Translations under genes and position numbers: made by a program
Notes under the pieces: model-generated
What the model was told of the DNA's origin: nothing
What the model saw: only the letters and a program-made list of their open reading frames with translations
The model's database searches: none
Shown here: positions 10,581 through 21,405 of the stretch, piece by piece
Numbering within the stretch: position 1 is the stretch's first letter
Layout of the letters: the number at the start of each line of letters is the position of its first letter
Assembly: GCF_022682495.2 (NCBI RefSeq)
Contig: NC_071393.1
Span: 96,213,010 to 96,277,009, forward strand
Length of the DNA stretch: 64,000 nt
Source of the DNA: Desmodus rotundus
Lineage: Eukaryota > Chordata > Mammalia > Chiroptera > Phyllostomidae
Reading direction: 5' to 3'

Positions 10581-12190
10581 AAAGCCTATATTCATTCATT
10601 GTCACACACATTTCCCTATTTCCATTCAACAAATCTATGGCAGAAAATAATTCTTTTGTTTTCTCTCGGTGAAGAAACTGGAGAAAATGTGGATGGTGTA
10701 CATGGACATCGTGTGACTAGTGCGAGAACAAGGAATTATGTTCATCTGCTTGTTGCTGACGCTTACTATGTACCAGACCGCCACGTTTCTCATGGCTCTA
10801 TGGAGCAGTAAAATTGTTCTCACGAGGCAGATGAAGAAATCAGACCTTTGGTGCCCCGATAGTAACCCAGGGCAGTTTTCACTCTCTCGAGCCCTTGCCA
10901 GGCACAATTGCAGAATGACACATGAACCTACAAGTACTACAGCGACAGGAAGGAAATTCAGCGCATCCGTAGGGGTCTGGAAGTGAGGCTTGTCCTTGAA
11001 CTGCTTCTTTGTACTTTCCAAATGTCTTTAGGCAATAGATGGTAAATCAGCTTGCAGCAGTAATTGGACAAAACAAATGAAAGAACATCTTCATCCTTAG
11101 GGTCTTACAAACAAGCAGTAGGTGTGTGCAAATTTCAATCTGTGAGCCCTGAAGGGTTTACATGACAATTTGTGCAGAGTACAAATGACCAGATGTGTCT
11201 GCCAGACTGTGATGCCCATCCGTGAAAAGATGCAAATTTTGATCTTTTGAATACTTGGCTCAATGGGAATATTCTAGAGTAATCGATAACAGGCTGGATC
11301 AATGTGTGTAAGTCCAGTTAGACTAACAGAGAAAGATAACCATCTCAAAATGCCTTCAGCAACCCAGTCTGCAGATTGTTATTGGTGTGACTATCGGTGA
11401 AACAGGTGTCGGGTTCGTAAATTCGCATAACAAAATGTTTTTCTTGTGGCAGCAGCCCATCTAGTAATTGGTGCCATCTGTATTTATCTCTTGAAGTTTG
11501 AATTCTAATATGAAATTCAGAGAATCTTGCTCTAATTTCATAATGCTCATTTACTTCTGAGGGTGCTTACCATTGGAAAGATATTCATCATTTTGAAGGA
11601 AAATGTTAAAGTAATAACATGTTGCTTTTTCTTCATGGATCATTTTCATTCTGACTATCTAAAACAAAGGCAAGACCACACACCCATAAAATTACGTCTG
11701 AGCAGTTAGTGAGGAAGGTCCAGCTAGAATGGAAAACCAACAGGCCCTGTGAACATATTTACAATTGCCTTTCGAATAGCACAGTTTTCACTGGAACCTC
11801 TCTATGTTGCAAGTGTTCTGTTTCCTTACCTTTCAACCAATTAATAGAAATCAGAGTTTGGCACAAACTTCTTATCGTCCCTGGACTCAACTGCTTTACC
11901 ATCTGAGAAAGCAGAAGCCATTCGCATTGCAGTTTTAGCCTGGAGAAAGCTAATGGGGAAAGGAAAAGGCGACTTTATGAAAGCTTAGTGTTTCAAAATC
12001 TCAAAGACAGTAACAAAACATTCTAACAAAGACTATCTTAGAACCATAAGGACAACACTTTTCAATGAACACCATAAAATCAACCTTACTGTCTCTAGCA
12101 ATTCAAGCAAATTGAAAACCTTTAAAATAGGTGTTTTAGATGGATTATGCATGTATTCTTTTCATATTTCGTATTTTCTTACACCTACAG

Positions 12191-12313
12191 GTCCATGAAG
12201 ACCTTTATCAGTTAAAGGAGAAATTAGCAAAATTCCCACTTGAGGAAAAAGGAGGGACCTTAGACATTCAGAATCTTGAAACAGCAATCAAGAGGACTGA
12301 AATGGGGTTAAGA
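12191..12313 (+). CDS. IQCH: IQCH exon 2
   Basis: This exon has 41 codons, phase 0 to phase 0, from [16 protein letters not shown] to [11 protein letters not shown]. It is preceded by a pyrimidine-rich acceptor (TTTTCTTACACCTACAG) and followed by GTAAGTAG. Its start joins in frame to the last codon of exon 1. The residues are charged and heptad-like ([23 protein letters not shown]), which suggests a short helical or coiled-coil N-terminal segment. An ORF running in from the intron adds an upstream ATG at 12140, but the splice acceptor makes that start irrelevant. Confidence 0.93.
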
Positions 12314-12763
12314 GTAAGTAGAACTTTGGATATTAAATAAAATACTAGAAGGAGACAAAGACTCCTCTAGAAGAAAAGAATTGTGGTTCTCACAGGATTC
12401 TGTGTAATCCTATAACAGAGGTGGATTTAGGGTGATTATGAACTTTTTCTGTTTTTTTTAAATGATAATGGTATTAACTGATTGATCGATTGATTCACAT
12501 CTGTTACATCCCAGAAAGAATTTAAAATATTGATAATGTAAGATTATGCAGTGATAACTTCTAAAATGTGGTTTGATGAAAAGAATTTTAAAAATGATCA
12601 CTATTAGTCCAATATGCCTGACTAAAAAGGATTCATACCGATGCATCATAGAGAGTTGAGAATAGTCGTTTTTGTAATATCGTAACCCAGTGGGTAAAAT
12701 CAAAGAAATATACCAATTTTGGAACAGAGAAATAAAGTAAATTGGGACTTCATTATTATAGAC

Positions 12764-13258
12764 CAATAATTTTCTTTTTATTTTCTTTTTTAAAAGATTT
12801 TATTTATTTTTTAGAAAGAGGGGAAGGGAGGGAACAAGAGGGAGGGAAACATCAATGTGTGAGAGCAACATCCATCGATTTGCCTGTTCCATGCTCCCAA
12901 CTGGGGACCTGGCCTGCAACTCAGGAATCGAACGGGCGACCCTTTGGTTCGCAGGCCAGTGTTCAATCCACTGAGCCACCCCAGCCAAGGCTAGACCAAT
13001 GATTTTCAACTTTTTCATCTCATGGCACACATAAACTAAATTACTAAAATTTTACGGCACACCAAAATAATATATTTTTTGCCAATCTAACAAAAAAAGG
13101 TATACTTTTGATTCATTCACACCAGATAGCTTTGTTGTGTTGGCTGTTGTGATTATTTTATTTGAAAATCTAAGGGGAAAGAGGTCAGTGCCCCTGACTA
13201 AATAGTTAGGTATTTCATGTTTTAAAAATTCTTGCAGCACACTGGTTGAAAATCATTG
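12764..13258. mobile_element. Non-autonomous hAT element carrying a nested VES SINE
   Basis: The terminal inverted repeats are CAATGATTTTCAACTTTTT (left, partly duplicated by the SINE) and TGGTTGAAAATCATTG (right). The 8-bp target duplication TTATAGAC occurs at 12756-12763 and 13259-13266, as expected of hAT transposition. The interior is non-coding. Confidence 0.88.
12775..12991 (-). mobile_element. VES SINE nested in the hAT left end
   Basis: The complement of a VES, from AAAAGATTTTATTTATTTTT to GAGCCACCCCAGCCAAGGC. Its target duplication TAGACCAATnATTTTC (12759-12774 and 12992-13007) spans the flank and first bases of the hAT, so it inserted later. Confidence 0.92.
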
Positions 13259-13324
13259 TTATAGACATATCTTAAAGCAAGAAAGAATCCAATCTTCAGA
13301 CAAGAATAATATTCATTTACAATA

Positions 13325-14200
13325 TGTCCAAAGAAACAAACACTAACTCAAAAAGCTACATGCACCCCACATTCATTGCAGCATTATTTACAATAGCCAA
13401 GAGATGGTAGCAGTCTATGTGTCCGTTGATGGTTTAATGGATAAAGAAAAACATTTACATACATATACATACGCACATACATACAATAGAATATTATTCG
13501 GTCATAAAAAATGAAATCTTGCCCTGGCTGGTGTGGCTCAGTGGATTGAGTGCCAGCCTGCAAACCCAAGGGTTGCTGATTTGATTCCCAGTTAGGACAC
13601 ATGCCTGGGTTGTGGGCCAGGTCCCCAGTGGGGGGCACGTGAGAGGCAACCATGCATTGATGTTTCTCTCCCTCTCTTTCTCCTTCTCTTCCCCTTTCTC
13701 TGAAAATAAATGTTTTTTTAAAAAATGAAATCTTGCCGTTTAAGACAACATGGATAGATCTTGAGGATATCATGCTAAGTGAAATAAGTCAGATAAAGAA
13801 AAACAAATACTGTGTAATCTCATGTATTTTGTGGAATCTAACTCCTCAACCCTCCCTCCCCCAAACACCTGACCTGATCGATACAGAAGCAGATTGATGG
13901 TTGCCAGAGGAGGGAGTGGGCGAAATGGCTAGAGGTGGTCAAAAAGTATACAAATTCCAGTTATAAAACAGTAAGTCCTGGGGATGTAATGTATAACAAG
14001 ATGACTATAGTTTAAAATTCTGTACTATGTATTTGAAAGTTGCTAAGAGATTAGAGCTCAAAAATATCTTAAAATAAGAAAATTTGTAGCTAGGCATTGT
14101 GATCATTTCACAATAAATATGAATATCAAACCAATATATTGTATGCCTGAAACTATATACTGTTACATCATAATTTTCTAAAAAACTTAAAAAATATAAA
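13325..14200 (+). mobile_element. L1 3' end with nested VES
   Basis: It starts at the standard CATTCATTGCAGCATTATTT ORF2-end/3' UTR pattern, continues with ACAACATGGATAGATCTTGA and GTGAAATAAGTCAGATAAAG, and ends TATTGTATGCCTGAAACTAT before an A-rich tail. A VES SINE splits it. Confidence 0.9.
13524..13719 (+). mobile_element. VES SINE
   Basis: It starts CTGGCTGGTGTGGCTCAGTG and ends in an A-rich tail. A perfect 18-bp target duplication, AAAAAATGAAATCTTGCC, occurs at 13506-13523 and 13720-13737 within the host L1. Confidence 0.96.
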
Positions 14201-14824
14201 ATAAAATACAACACGGATGCATAGGTACATGGGTCCAAGTAAGGATCGTCTCCATCTTCTAGACCTCTGTCAGTATCTTTGCTTTTGCCTCGGACTTTCA
14301 TCCATAATCAGCCTCATCCCTCAGCTCCTGAGGCTGGGAGAGACGCGGAGGGTTTTGTACTAGCACCCGGTTGTCCCACACCGGCTGACGGCGAGGGCTG
14401 GCCCCCGCCGGAGTCTTTGGATTGCTCATTTTATTAAATGATCTGTTATCTAAAAGCCAACTTCTGGGACGCTTGCTTGAAGTCCCTGTAGGAGAACGAC
14501 ATCGCTCCATATCTGTATTGCCTAGGAGGTTTACCCGGCTAAGCCATTACTGACCATTGCACGTAGTTCCATTTGTGAAGAGTGCTGCACTACAGGTTGC
14601 TCAAGCTCCGCGTCTCAATTGTTTATTATGTTCTGTTTTAGGATAGAGTGATTTGGCCTTGAGCTATATAATTATACCTTAGACATGTGATAAATTTAGG
14701 CATGGTGTGTTTTGTCTTTTGGCTTAATTACATGATTCAGAGTGTTAATCGAATGAAATGAGGTAAATTAGCTGAGTACCTTAAATCCACTATAATGACC
14801 TAAACTTTAACTTTCCTGTGACAG

Positions 14825-14919
14825 ATTCACATCGAGAAGTATTTAAGTGTTGTAAACCATCATGTGTTAAGTACTCCTGTTATTGATGACAAGTTACATT
14901 TCCCCCACACTTCCAAATG
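14825..14919 (+). CDS. IQCH: IQCH exon 3
   Basis: The exon is 95 nt (31 codons plus 2 nt), reading [20 protein letters not shown] and ending HFPHTSK plus the first two bases of a Trp codon. The acceptor is CTTTCCTGTGACAG and the donor is GTAAGTAAAA. The split TG|G codon is completed by the first base of exon 4. This clean phase-2 match supports both exons and excludes a processed copy. No RNA-level evidence is available here. Confidence 0.92.
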
Positions 14920-15524
14920 GTAAGTAAAATAGCCATTTTAGGTTCCAAAATAATTCCAAGAAATAACTTTGCTCACTCAGGTGAGATAACTGCAAAGGCC
15001 AAACTTTACTGGCCGTGTTTATACCTATTCTACTAATTTCAGTAGAAGTTCTGCATAGAAAGTTAATGGAAAATGCCATGTTTTGCAAATATTTTATAAA
15101 GGACGGTTATTACATGAAAAAAGAAGTTAATGGCACAATTTGGACTTTAATACGTTTTATTCTGGGCTACTTTTATTGAGTTCTAATGCTCGACACAATA
15201 ACAGTTTGTTTGAATGCAAATCAGTTTTTATGCTATTCCCATCCCGGGCTCTTTCTTTACAGTTTTTAGCACATGTGCTATATCGCAAAGATGATTTTGG
15301 TATCGGGGTAAAAAAAACAAAAGTAATAAAAGTTGCCTGAAATATCCATCATGTAATACATCCTAAGAGATGATTTTTAAAATTAGAATTGAGGAGAATT
15401 GACCTTGCCTCACCTTGGCCCTTACACATCGGCCTCCTGAATTTCAGTGTTTGTAGACTAAGGTTTGCACTAAGCGTAAAAACTCGGTGGTCAGTATTTG
15501 CATCGTAAACGTACACAGTAAGTC

Positions 15525-16088
15525 CTCACTTAAGGAACACAGGGTCTTGGAAACTGCGACTGTAATGAAACAAAACCAATTTTACCATAGGCTAATTGAC
15601 ATAAAGAAGAGTTAAACTCCTACAGCGTATTTCTGGTCAGGAAAACATCACCAAACTTCTAAATAAGGACCCAAACACTTTTAATACTGAACATTGGAAT
15701 AAATCTGAGCTATACATACGTTAATGGAAGATTAATAAACAACAAGGTAATTATCGTCCCATCTGTTCATTCCAGTTCCGGGGCGCCGGGGGCCAGGGCC
15801 TATCCCAGTGGCGCAGGGCTCCAGGCAGGGCCCGCCCTGGACCGCACACCCTTCCATCACAGCGCTACTCGCTCCCTCACGCACCCAGACTGGGACAATG
15901 CAGACACGCCAGTTCACCTAACGTGCACATGTTTGGAATGTGGGAGGAAACCCACGCAGACACGGGAAGAATGTGCAAATTCCACGCAGACAGTGGCCCC
16001 CGCTGGGAATCGATTTTTTTTTTCTTTTCCTCAACATTGTAATGAAACGATGTTGAACAAAATGGCATTATTCAAAGACCTGCTGTAC
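15525..16088. mobile_element. Ancient DNA transposon, family not named
   Basis: The ends ACAGTAAGTCCTCACTTAA and TTATTCAAAGACCTGCTGT are imperfect inverted repeats. The interior holds ACATGTTTGGAATGTGGGAG followed by GAAACCCACGCAGACACGGG, a core I have seen in several vertebrate repeats. A shorter relative lies at about 45545-45725. Confidence 0.6.
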
Positions 16089-17386
16089 GAAGCATGAGTG
16101 AGTACTATCAGACAATGAGGTCAAGCTTCAGAAACAGTGCACAGGAGCTGTGGGCATTATAGACGTAGCCAGTCCTAGCGCTCAGCAGTGGGAGCAAAGC
16201 CGTGCGGTTACTTTGCACCGATCTCCCTCTCCCCTGCGTGAAGGTGGCGCCACAGGCGTCCCACATCCCTGGGTAGAGGCGACCCAGGGATGATGTCTAG
16301 TTTTTAGTCATTTATATCTTTGATTTTTAAATTTGGGGATAAAAATATGGTCTGCAAGCAGGTTGATATAAAAAATCTTCTAAAGCAAGGAAACTGTAGG
16401 GAAAATAATAAAAGGGATTCTTGGAAAGGAAAATATTGGAGGTTACTGTACCAATTTATATAGACTCTTAGTTCAAAATCAAGAGGACCCAATAGGGCAA
16501 AGTGGGAAGCCCATATAAATAGCAGCCAGGAGACCTGTAGAGGTGAAGAAAGTGTGTGGCCCAGGGATGGGACTCGCAAACAACAAGTAAGAGAGCCTCA
16601 GAATGGAGGGGTTGGGGAAGTGAACAGGAGAAGAGTCTTCACCAATTCCAAGGAACGTCCTCCCGCATCCAGCATTCTCTTTGTCCTCACCTTGACCGAG
16701 AACAGAGACCCTGGGCTGTAGATTTGAAGGTCCTGAGAGCTGAAAAGAGCAAAAGAGGTAGTGATTGCAGCAAACAGAAAGGCTCTGACAAAGACCTTTG
16801 CTTGTACAGTTCTTTCCCCCATCAGTGAGTGTCCTTGGCCTTTATTAGGGTCTCTGAAAGAGTTAAGGAAGACATTAATTGGGGTATGGAGCTGTCTCCC
16901 AGAAGTGGTCCTTGGATCCCATCTTTTCTATTTAACACAATAATATAACCGGCAGCCCTCCTATCAGGAAGATGGGAAGCCTGGTAAATTTGTATGAGCC
17001 TTACAAGCCTGGGAGAGATGGCAGGAGCATCTCAGTCATAGCTGTGGCTGTGTGGTGCTGATGGGGCATGTAATTTGAAAATGAAATGAGATGAGCCAAG
17101 GTCATAAACTGGAACAAAGTCCAAAGTAGGTCTTCAAAGTGAGCCGGCCTGAGGCAGGCCCTGGGAGCCCGAGCGTGAGGCACAGGGAGTGGCTCCGGGA
17201 GGAAGAGAAGCAGCAGCTGTCTATGGAAATGGGAAACGGGGGACCCAGGAGATCAGGGCCCGTTGCCTGTGACTGATGCGCTCAGGCAGCAGACAATCAC
17301 ACCTGGTGCTGTGCTTGCAGGGGCACCCCCAGCGATGGTCAGGAATAGATTGGTTTGGGTTTAGAGTCTACTGGGCCAATACCATA

Positions 17387-17590
17387 TTTTTCAGACTATA
17401 AGACGCACCGGACCATAAGACGTACCTAGGTTTTAGAGGAGGAAAATAGGAAAAAAAAAAAAAAACCCACTCTACCACCGCCCCGCCCCCCACCCCCAGC
17501 GGGCCAGGTAAACTACATTCAGACTATAAGATGCACCCCCATTTTTCTCCCAAATTTGGGGGGAAAGAGTGCGTCTTATAGTCTGAAAAA
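17387..17590. mobile_element. 204-bp palindromic MITE with TA flanks
   Basis: The left end TTTTTCAGACTATAAGACGC matches the complement of the right end GCGTCTTATAGTCTGAAAAA perfectly, with TA on both sides. A second internal CAGACTATAAGATGCACC occurs near 17520. It holds an A-run (17451-17465) and a C-rich patch. I cannot name the superfamily. Confidence 0.8.
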
Positions 17591-17970
17591 TACTATATGC
17601 AACACAGGCTACAGGACTCAGAATTCCTTCAGGTTCTCAAACCTGGGAGGAGTAAGACTGGCCAATTCATTGCATTTTTCTTCTGAGGCTCCATGACAAA
17701 GCCTTAAAATACCCAAGTAAAAAAGGTGTTTTTTAATTACTGATGACATAATTTACCAAGGAACAGGTTACTTAGTCTCAACATTGATTAGGAGATCAAA
17801 GGAGAGACTTAGTTTCATGAAACTTTTAATCTGTGACAGATGCTGGATCTGGCCTTTTATTCCACATGGCCATAATATGTACCGTATGTATTTCTTTGTA
17901 AATTACATACTTATTGTCACACAGAGTGAATACATTATAAAATATACCAACATAGAAGAAAAATTTTAAT

Positions 17971-18169
17971 CCTCACTTGAGGAAATGTTTATTGATTTTA
18001 GAGAGACAAACATCAATGTGAGAGAGAAACATTTATCTGTTGCCTCCCATATGCACCCCAACTGCGGAGCGAACCTGCAACCTAAGTATGTGCCCTGACC
18101 AGGAATCGAACCCACAACCTTTTGGTGTATGGGACAATGCTCCAACCCACTGAGCCACCCGGCCAGGGC
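17971..18169 (-). mobile_element. VES SINE (CCTCAC-tail type)
   Basis: Its tail is the complement of the CAATAAACAT...GTGAGG type rather than the A-rich AATAAAATCTT type. Flanks CCAACATAGAAG (17947 on) and CCAACATAGAAA (18170 on), each continuing into TTTTAAT, form the target duplication. Confidence 0.92.
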
Positions 18170-18861
18170 CCAACATAGAAATTTTTAATGAGATAAAGAT
18201 GAAACGAACATTTAAAAGTAATTGTTTTACTTTATTAGCAGAAGAAAATTTCATTCTCTTTCTAAAAAGGTTATTAATTATACTGCCCTGGTTATTCAAT
18301 CTTGGTAATTGTGATGACTGTATGCCGGCTGCAGCTAATATCCCAAAACTTTGCACTTAGGTGAGATTCAGCATTAGCACTGGTTAGATATAAGTCCATA
18401 TTTCAGTTACTTTTTTGAAAAAAGTTTTGGGGTTATGAGGGCTGACTTTCCATAAATTCAATGGGATTATCATCATTTCTACTTTTGAATGCAGCTAAGA
18501 AAAAGCTCATGGTAAAGCATCATTTTTGCTATTTACTTGTTTTCCACTGATGCTTGCTATCATTATATTTCAAAAACAAAGTGTGTTTTCTGAACGAATC
18601 TTTTACAGACACCTGTCCGTTTTTTCAGGCTTAGCGTAAACTCGGTGGTGTGCTCCATGAACTCACCGCCCGAGTGAACCGCAGTGCACTCTAATGCTTC
18701 GAAGGCAAACGTGCCAGTCAGTGCTGGCCCCACAGCTCATGCCCCGCAGTTCGGTGCCTCCACTCTCAGAAAGCCTCTAGAGCTGCAGGCGACATGACCA
18801 CTTGAGGGATCCAGTGACAAGCGGAATATTAAATAGTAGAAAGTAATTTCTTATTTTTATT

Positions 18862-19098
18862 TCTTTTTTTTAAGATTTTATTTTATTTATTTTTAGAGAG
18901 ATGGGAAAGGAAGGAGAAAGAGAGGGAGAGAAACACTGATGTGTGAGCAATAACATTGACCAGTTGCCTCTCACACAGACGCCCCCTACTGGGGACCTGG
19001 CCTACAACCCAGGCATGTGCCCTGATTGGGAATCGAACCGGTGACCCTTTGGTTCACAGGCCAGTGCTCAATTCACTGAGCCACCCAGCCAGGGTTAT
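18862..19098 (-). mobile_element. VES SINE (A-rich-tail type)
   Basis: Complement runs from AAGATTTTATTTTATTTATT to GAGCCACCCAGCCAGGG. Target duplication ATTTCTTATTTT occurs at about 18846 and 19099. Confidence 0.93.
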
Positions 19099-19779
19099 AT
19101 TTCTTATTTTATGCAATAAGATGTTCTTATACTTTTTTCACACAACCAATGTCCCTATCTTATGTATCTCCTGTTATGTGGGCACCCTATTAGAGAGACT
19201 ACAGGTCAAGAGCAATGGTTCTTATACTGTGGTTTGCAATCCTCTTTCACTGGCTCCCAGATGGGGACCTGCAGTTTGCATTTTAACAAACACTCTTGGT
19301 ATTCCCAAAGCAGACACTGTGTGCTTGGAATCCCTGGGACAAGCCTGACTTTCTAGAATCAGTATTCTTTTGGCCACATATATGGATAGCTTGCCTCTGC
19401 ATGATAAACAGCCTGGTCCTGAAAATTTTGCTACCTTGCCCCTATGAAGGAGGAAGCCTCTTGCACTGGGATTGAGCCAGAGTGGGACTCGGCAGTCAGG
19501 CTGGTAGGACTGCCAATATCTGCTCCAACTGTGAGTCTGATGGAGTATCAGAGGCCAAAAGTCAAGGGCAGCAACTCCTTTTGAGAGGGGTGGCATATAA
19601 TAAAGACTAGATTCCTATTGTTCCTTTGACAGCAGAGCACACAGTTCCCGTGAATAAATGAGAATCAACATTGTTCAGATATATGGGGCTTCATTCTGTC
19701 TATGAAAACCCAGGAAATTGGGAGAGTTCATTCCAGATGTCCACTATCCCTGTATCTTTAACAATGATTTACAACAGAC

Positions 19780-19980
19780 ACAAAATAATTATCCTCATTA
19801 TCATGAATTTCATCACAATCAGTATTGTTATAACATTTGACAGTTTGCAAAGGACTTTTTAAAAACCTGTGAGGTAGATATTTACCCTGTCCTTTAAGAG
19901 ATGTGAAAAGTAGGACTCCTACGAGCCCCAGGTCACACAGGTGGTCAATGGTGAGACTCAGATTCAAGTTCAGCCAAATG
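19780..19980 (+). mobile_element. MIR SINE
   Basis: Includes ATTTGACAGTTTGCAAAGGA, a degraded core, and AGGTCACACAGGTGGTCAAT near the 3' end. Confidence 0.5.
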
Positions 19981-21405
19981 TGTGCAATCTCCTGTCTTCT
20001 ACACCAGAGCTGCCTGGAAGACAGAAAGGCTCATTTTCACAAAACACGGTTTTCCTTTCTAGAAAGTATTGCTCAAGGGAAAATCCGGTAGTCTCGACTC
20101 GTAGAAACAAACCCCAGTAGGTACACAAAGTGATAATAATAGATGCCAGCAAATGTGAGATTTTGTACTATGATAAGTACATTATCAAAAGTGGCATATT
20201 TTCTCCAAAGAGCTTAAAATGCTTTCACGTTGTTTTCAAAATAGGTTACACTACTTCCCCCACTTTGGCAATGATTCTCCTTCTGTGTCAAAGTGGTTCT
20301 TCCTCTTATCATTACCGGCTTTCACAGATCTTACTGCTCGTGAGATCTGCTCGCACCGTTTTTAATGACCACGCTCTGCTTATTGACACTAGGAGGGTGA
20401 CTGCCATCTGTACCAAAACTGTCAGAACTGAACAAACATCTTCATTTTATATTCTGTTGTGCTAGTGTTTGAGGGGGAAAACAAACAAGAACAAATCCAA
20501 TAAATAATAAGGAGAAACTATGAGAGGACAAGAAGAGGTTTCTGTTAAATGGTGAAAGTAGATTAGAAGATACATTTTTGCTCAATTATTGAGGCCCCTT
20601 GGAGCCAGTCTCTTCTGGGTTATTACAAAGAGGTCCGCAAATCCTGCTTAGAGAAAATATGGTTACACTCCAGTCATAGGGGGAGAAATGAAGAATGGGT
20701 AACGGGATGTCAACCCTTGGTAATCTAAGTAAAGAGCAGTTGGGTGCTCACTGTTCTTTCAGTTTTTCTGGGGGTTTGACTTTTTTTAAACAAAAAAATA
20801 AATTTTGAAAAGTACCATAAAATAAAAAATAACAACTAGAAAAACATTTGCAGCAAATATGACATCAAAATTACTTTAAATATAAAGAGCTACTGGCAAT
20901 TAAAAAAATTTGGCAGACAAAAGGATATCAACAGACATAGCAATGCAAATAACAAGTATACATGTGAAAAATATTAAAAATATTTCATCTCACTGGTAAA
21001 CCAGGGAAATCCAAATTAAACATTACTTTTTTTTTTTTACACCTTAATAAAATGGATCACTTAAATCACCCTGATACTCAGTGCTCATCGGGGGTAGCAG
21101 GATGGGTATGCTCTTATATTACTGGTGGAGGTTTCAAGTTCTCAACAGAAATTCTTCAAAATATATGGGAAGATTTTTTAAATTATTATTTTTAATTTAG
21201 TAGTTTTGCCTCTAGGAATTTATCCTAGGAAATAAGGAGCAATATTCAAGAATCTCTGTATAAGTTTATTTATTTCAATATTATATCTAATACCAATAAA
21301 TTTGAAAATACCCTAAATGTTAACAGTAAATGGTTACATCCATAACATAATTATATGTATATTATATATCTACTAAAATGAGAATTGTCCAAGTTTTTTT
21401 GACAT

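Larger units (their letters stand above)
7273..12190 (+). other. IQCH: IQCH intron 1
   Basis: The intron holds an L1 3' end (about 7725-7965), an LTR-like stretch (about 8535-9400) and MIR pieces near 9480-9600 and 10290-10580. I recognise nothing in 7980-8530, 9610-10280 or 10990-12130. Confidence 0.85.
12314..14824 (+). other. IQCH: IQCH intron 2
   Basis: Most of this intron is a hAT element with a nested VES (12764-13258) and an L1 3' end with a nested VES (about 13325-14200). The tail at 14210-14820 shows nothing I recognise. Confidence 0.85.

Noticed and set aside
10635..11021. 128-codon minus-strand ORF with a hydrophobic stretch
   Set aside because: Low-complexity chance ORF in an intron; an overlapping plus ORF is equally long and part is MIR-like.
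13524..13600. tRNA-like A and B boxes in VES copies
   Set aside because: These belong to tRNA-derived SINEs with tails and target duplications; none is a tRNA gene.
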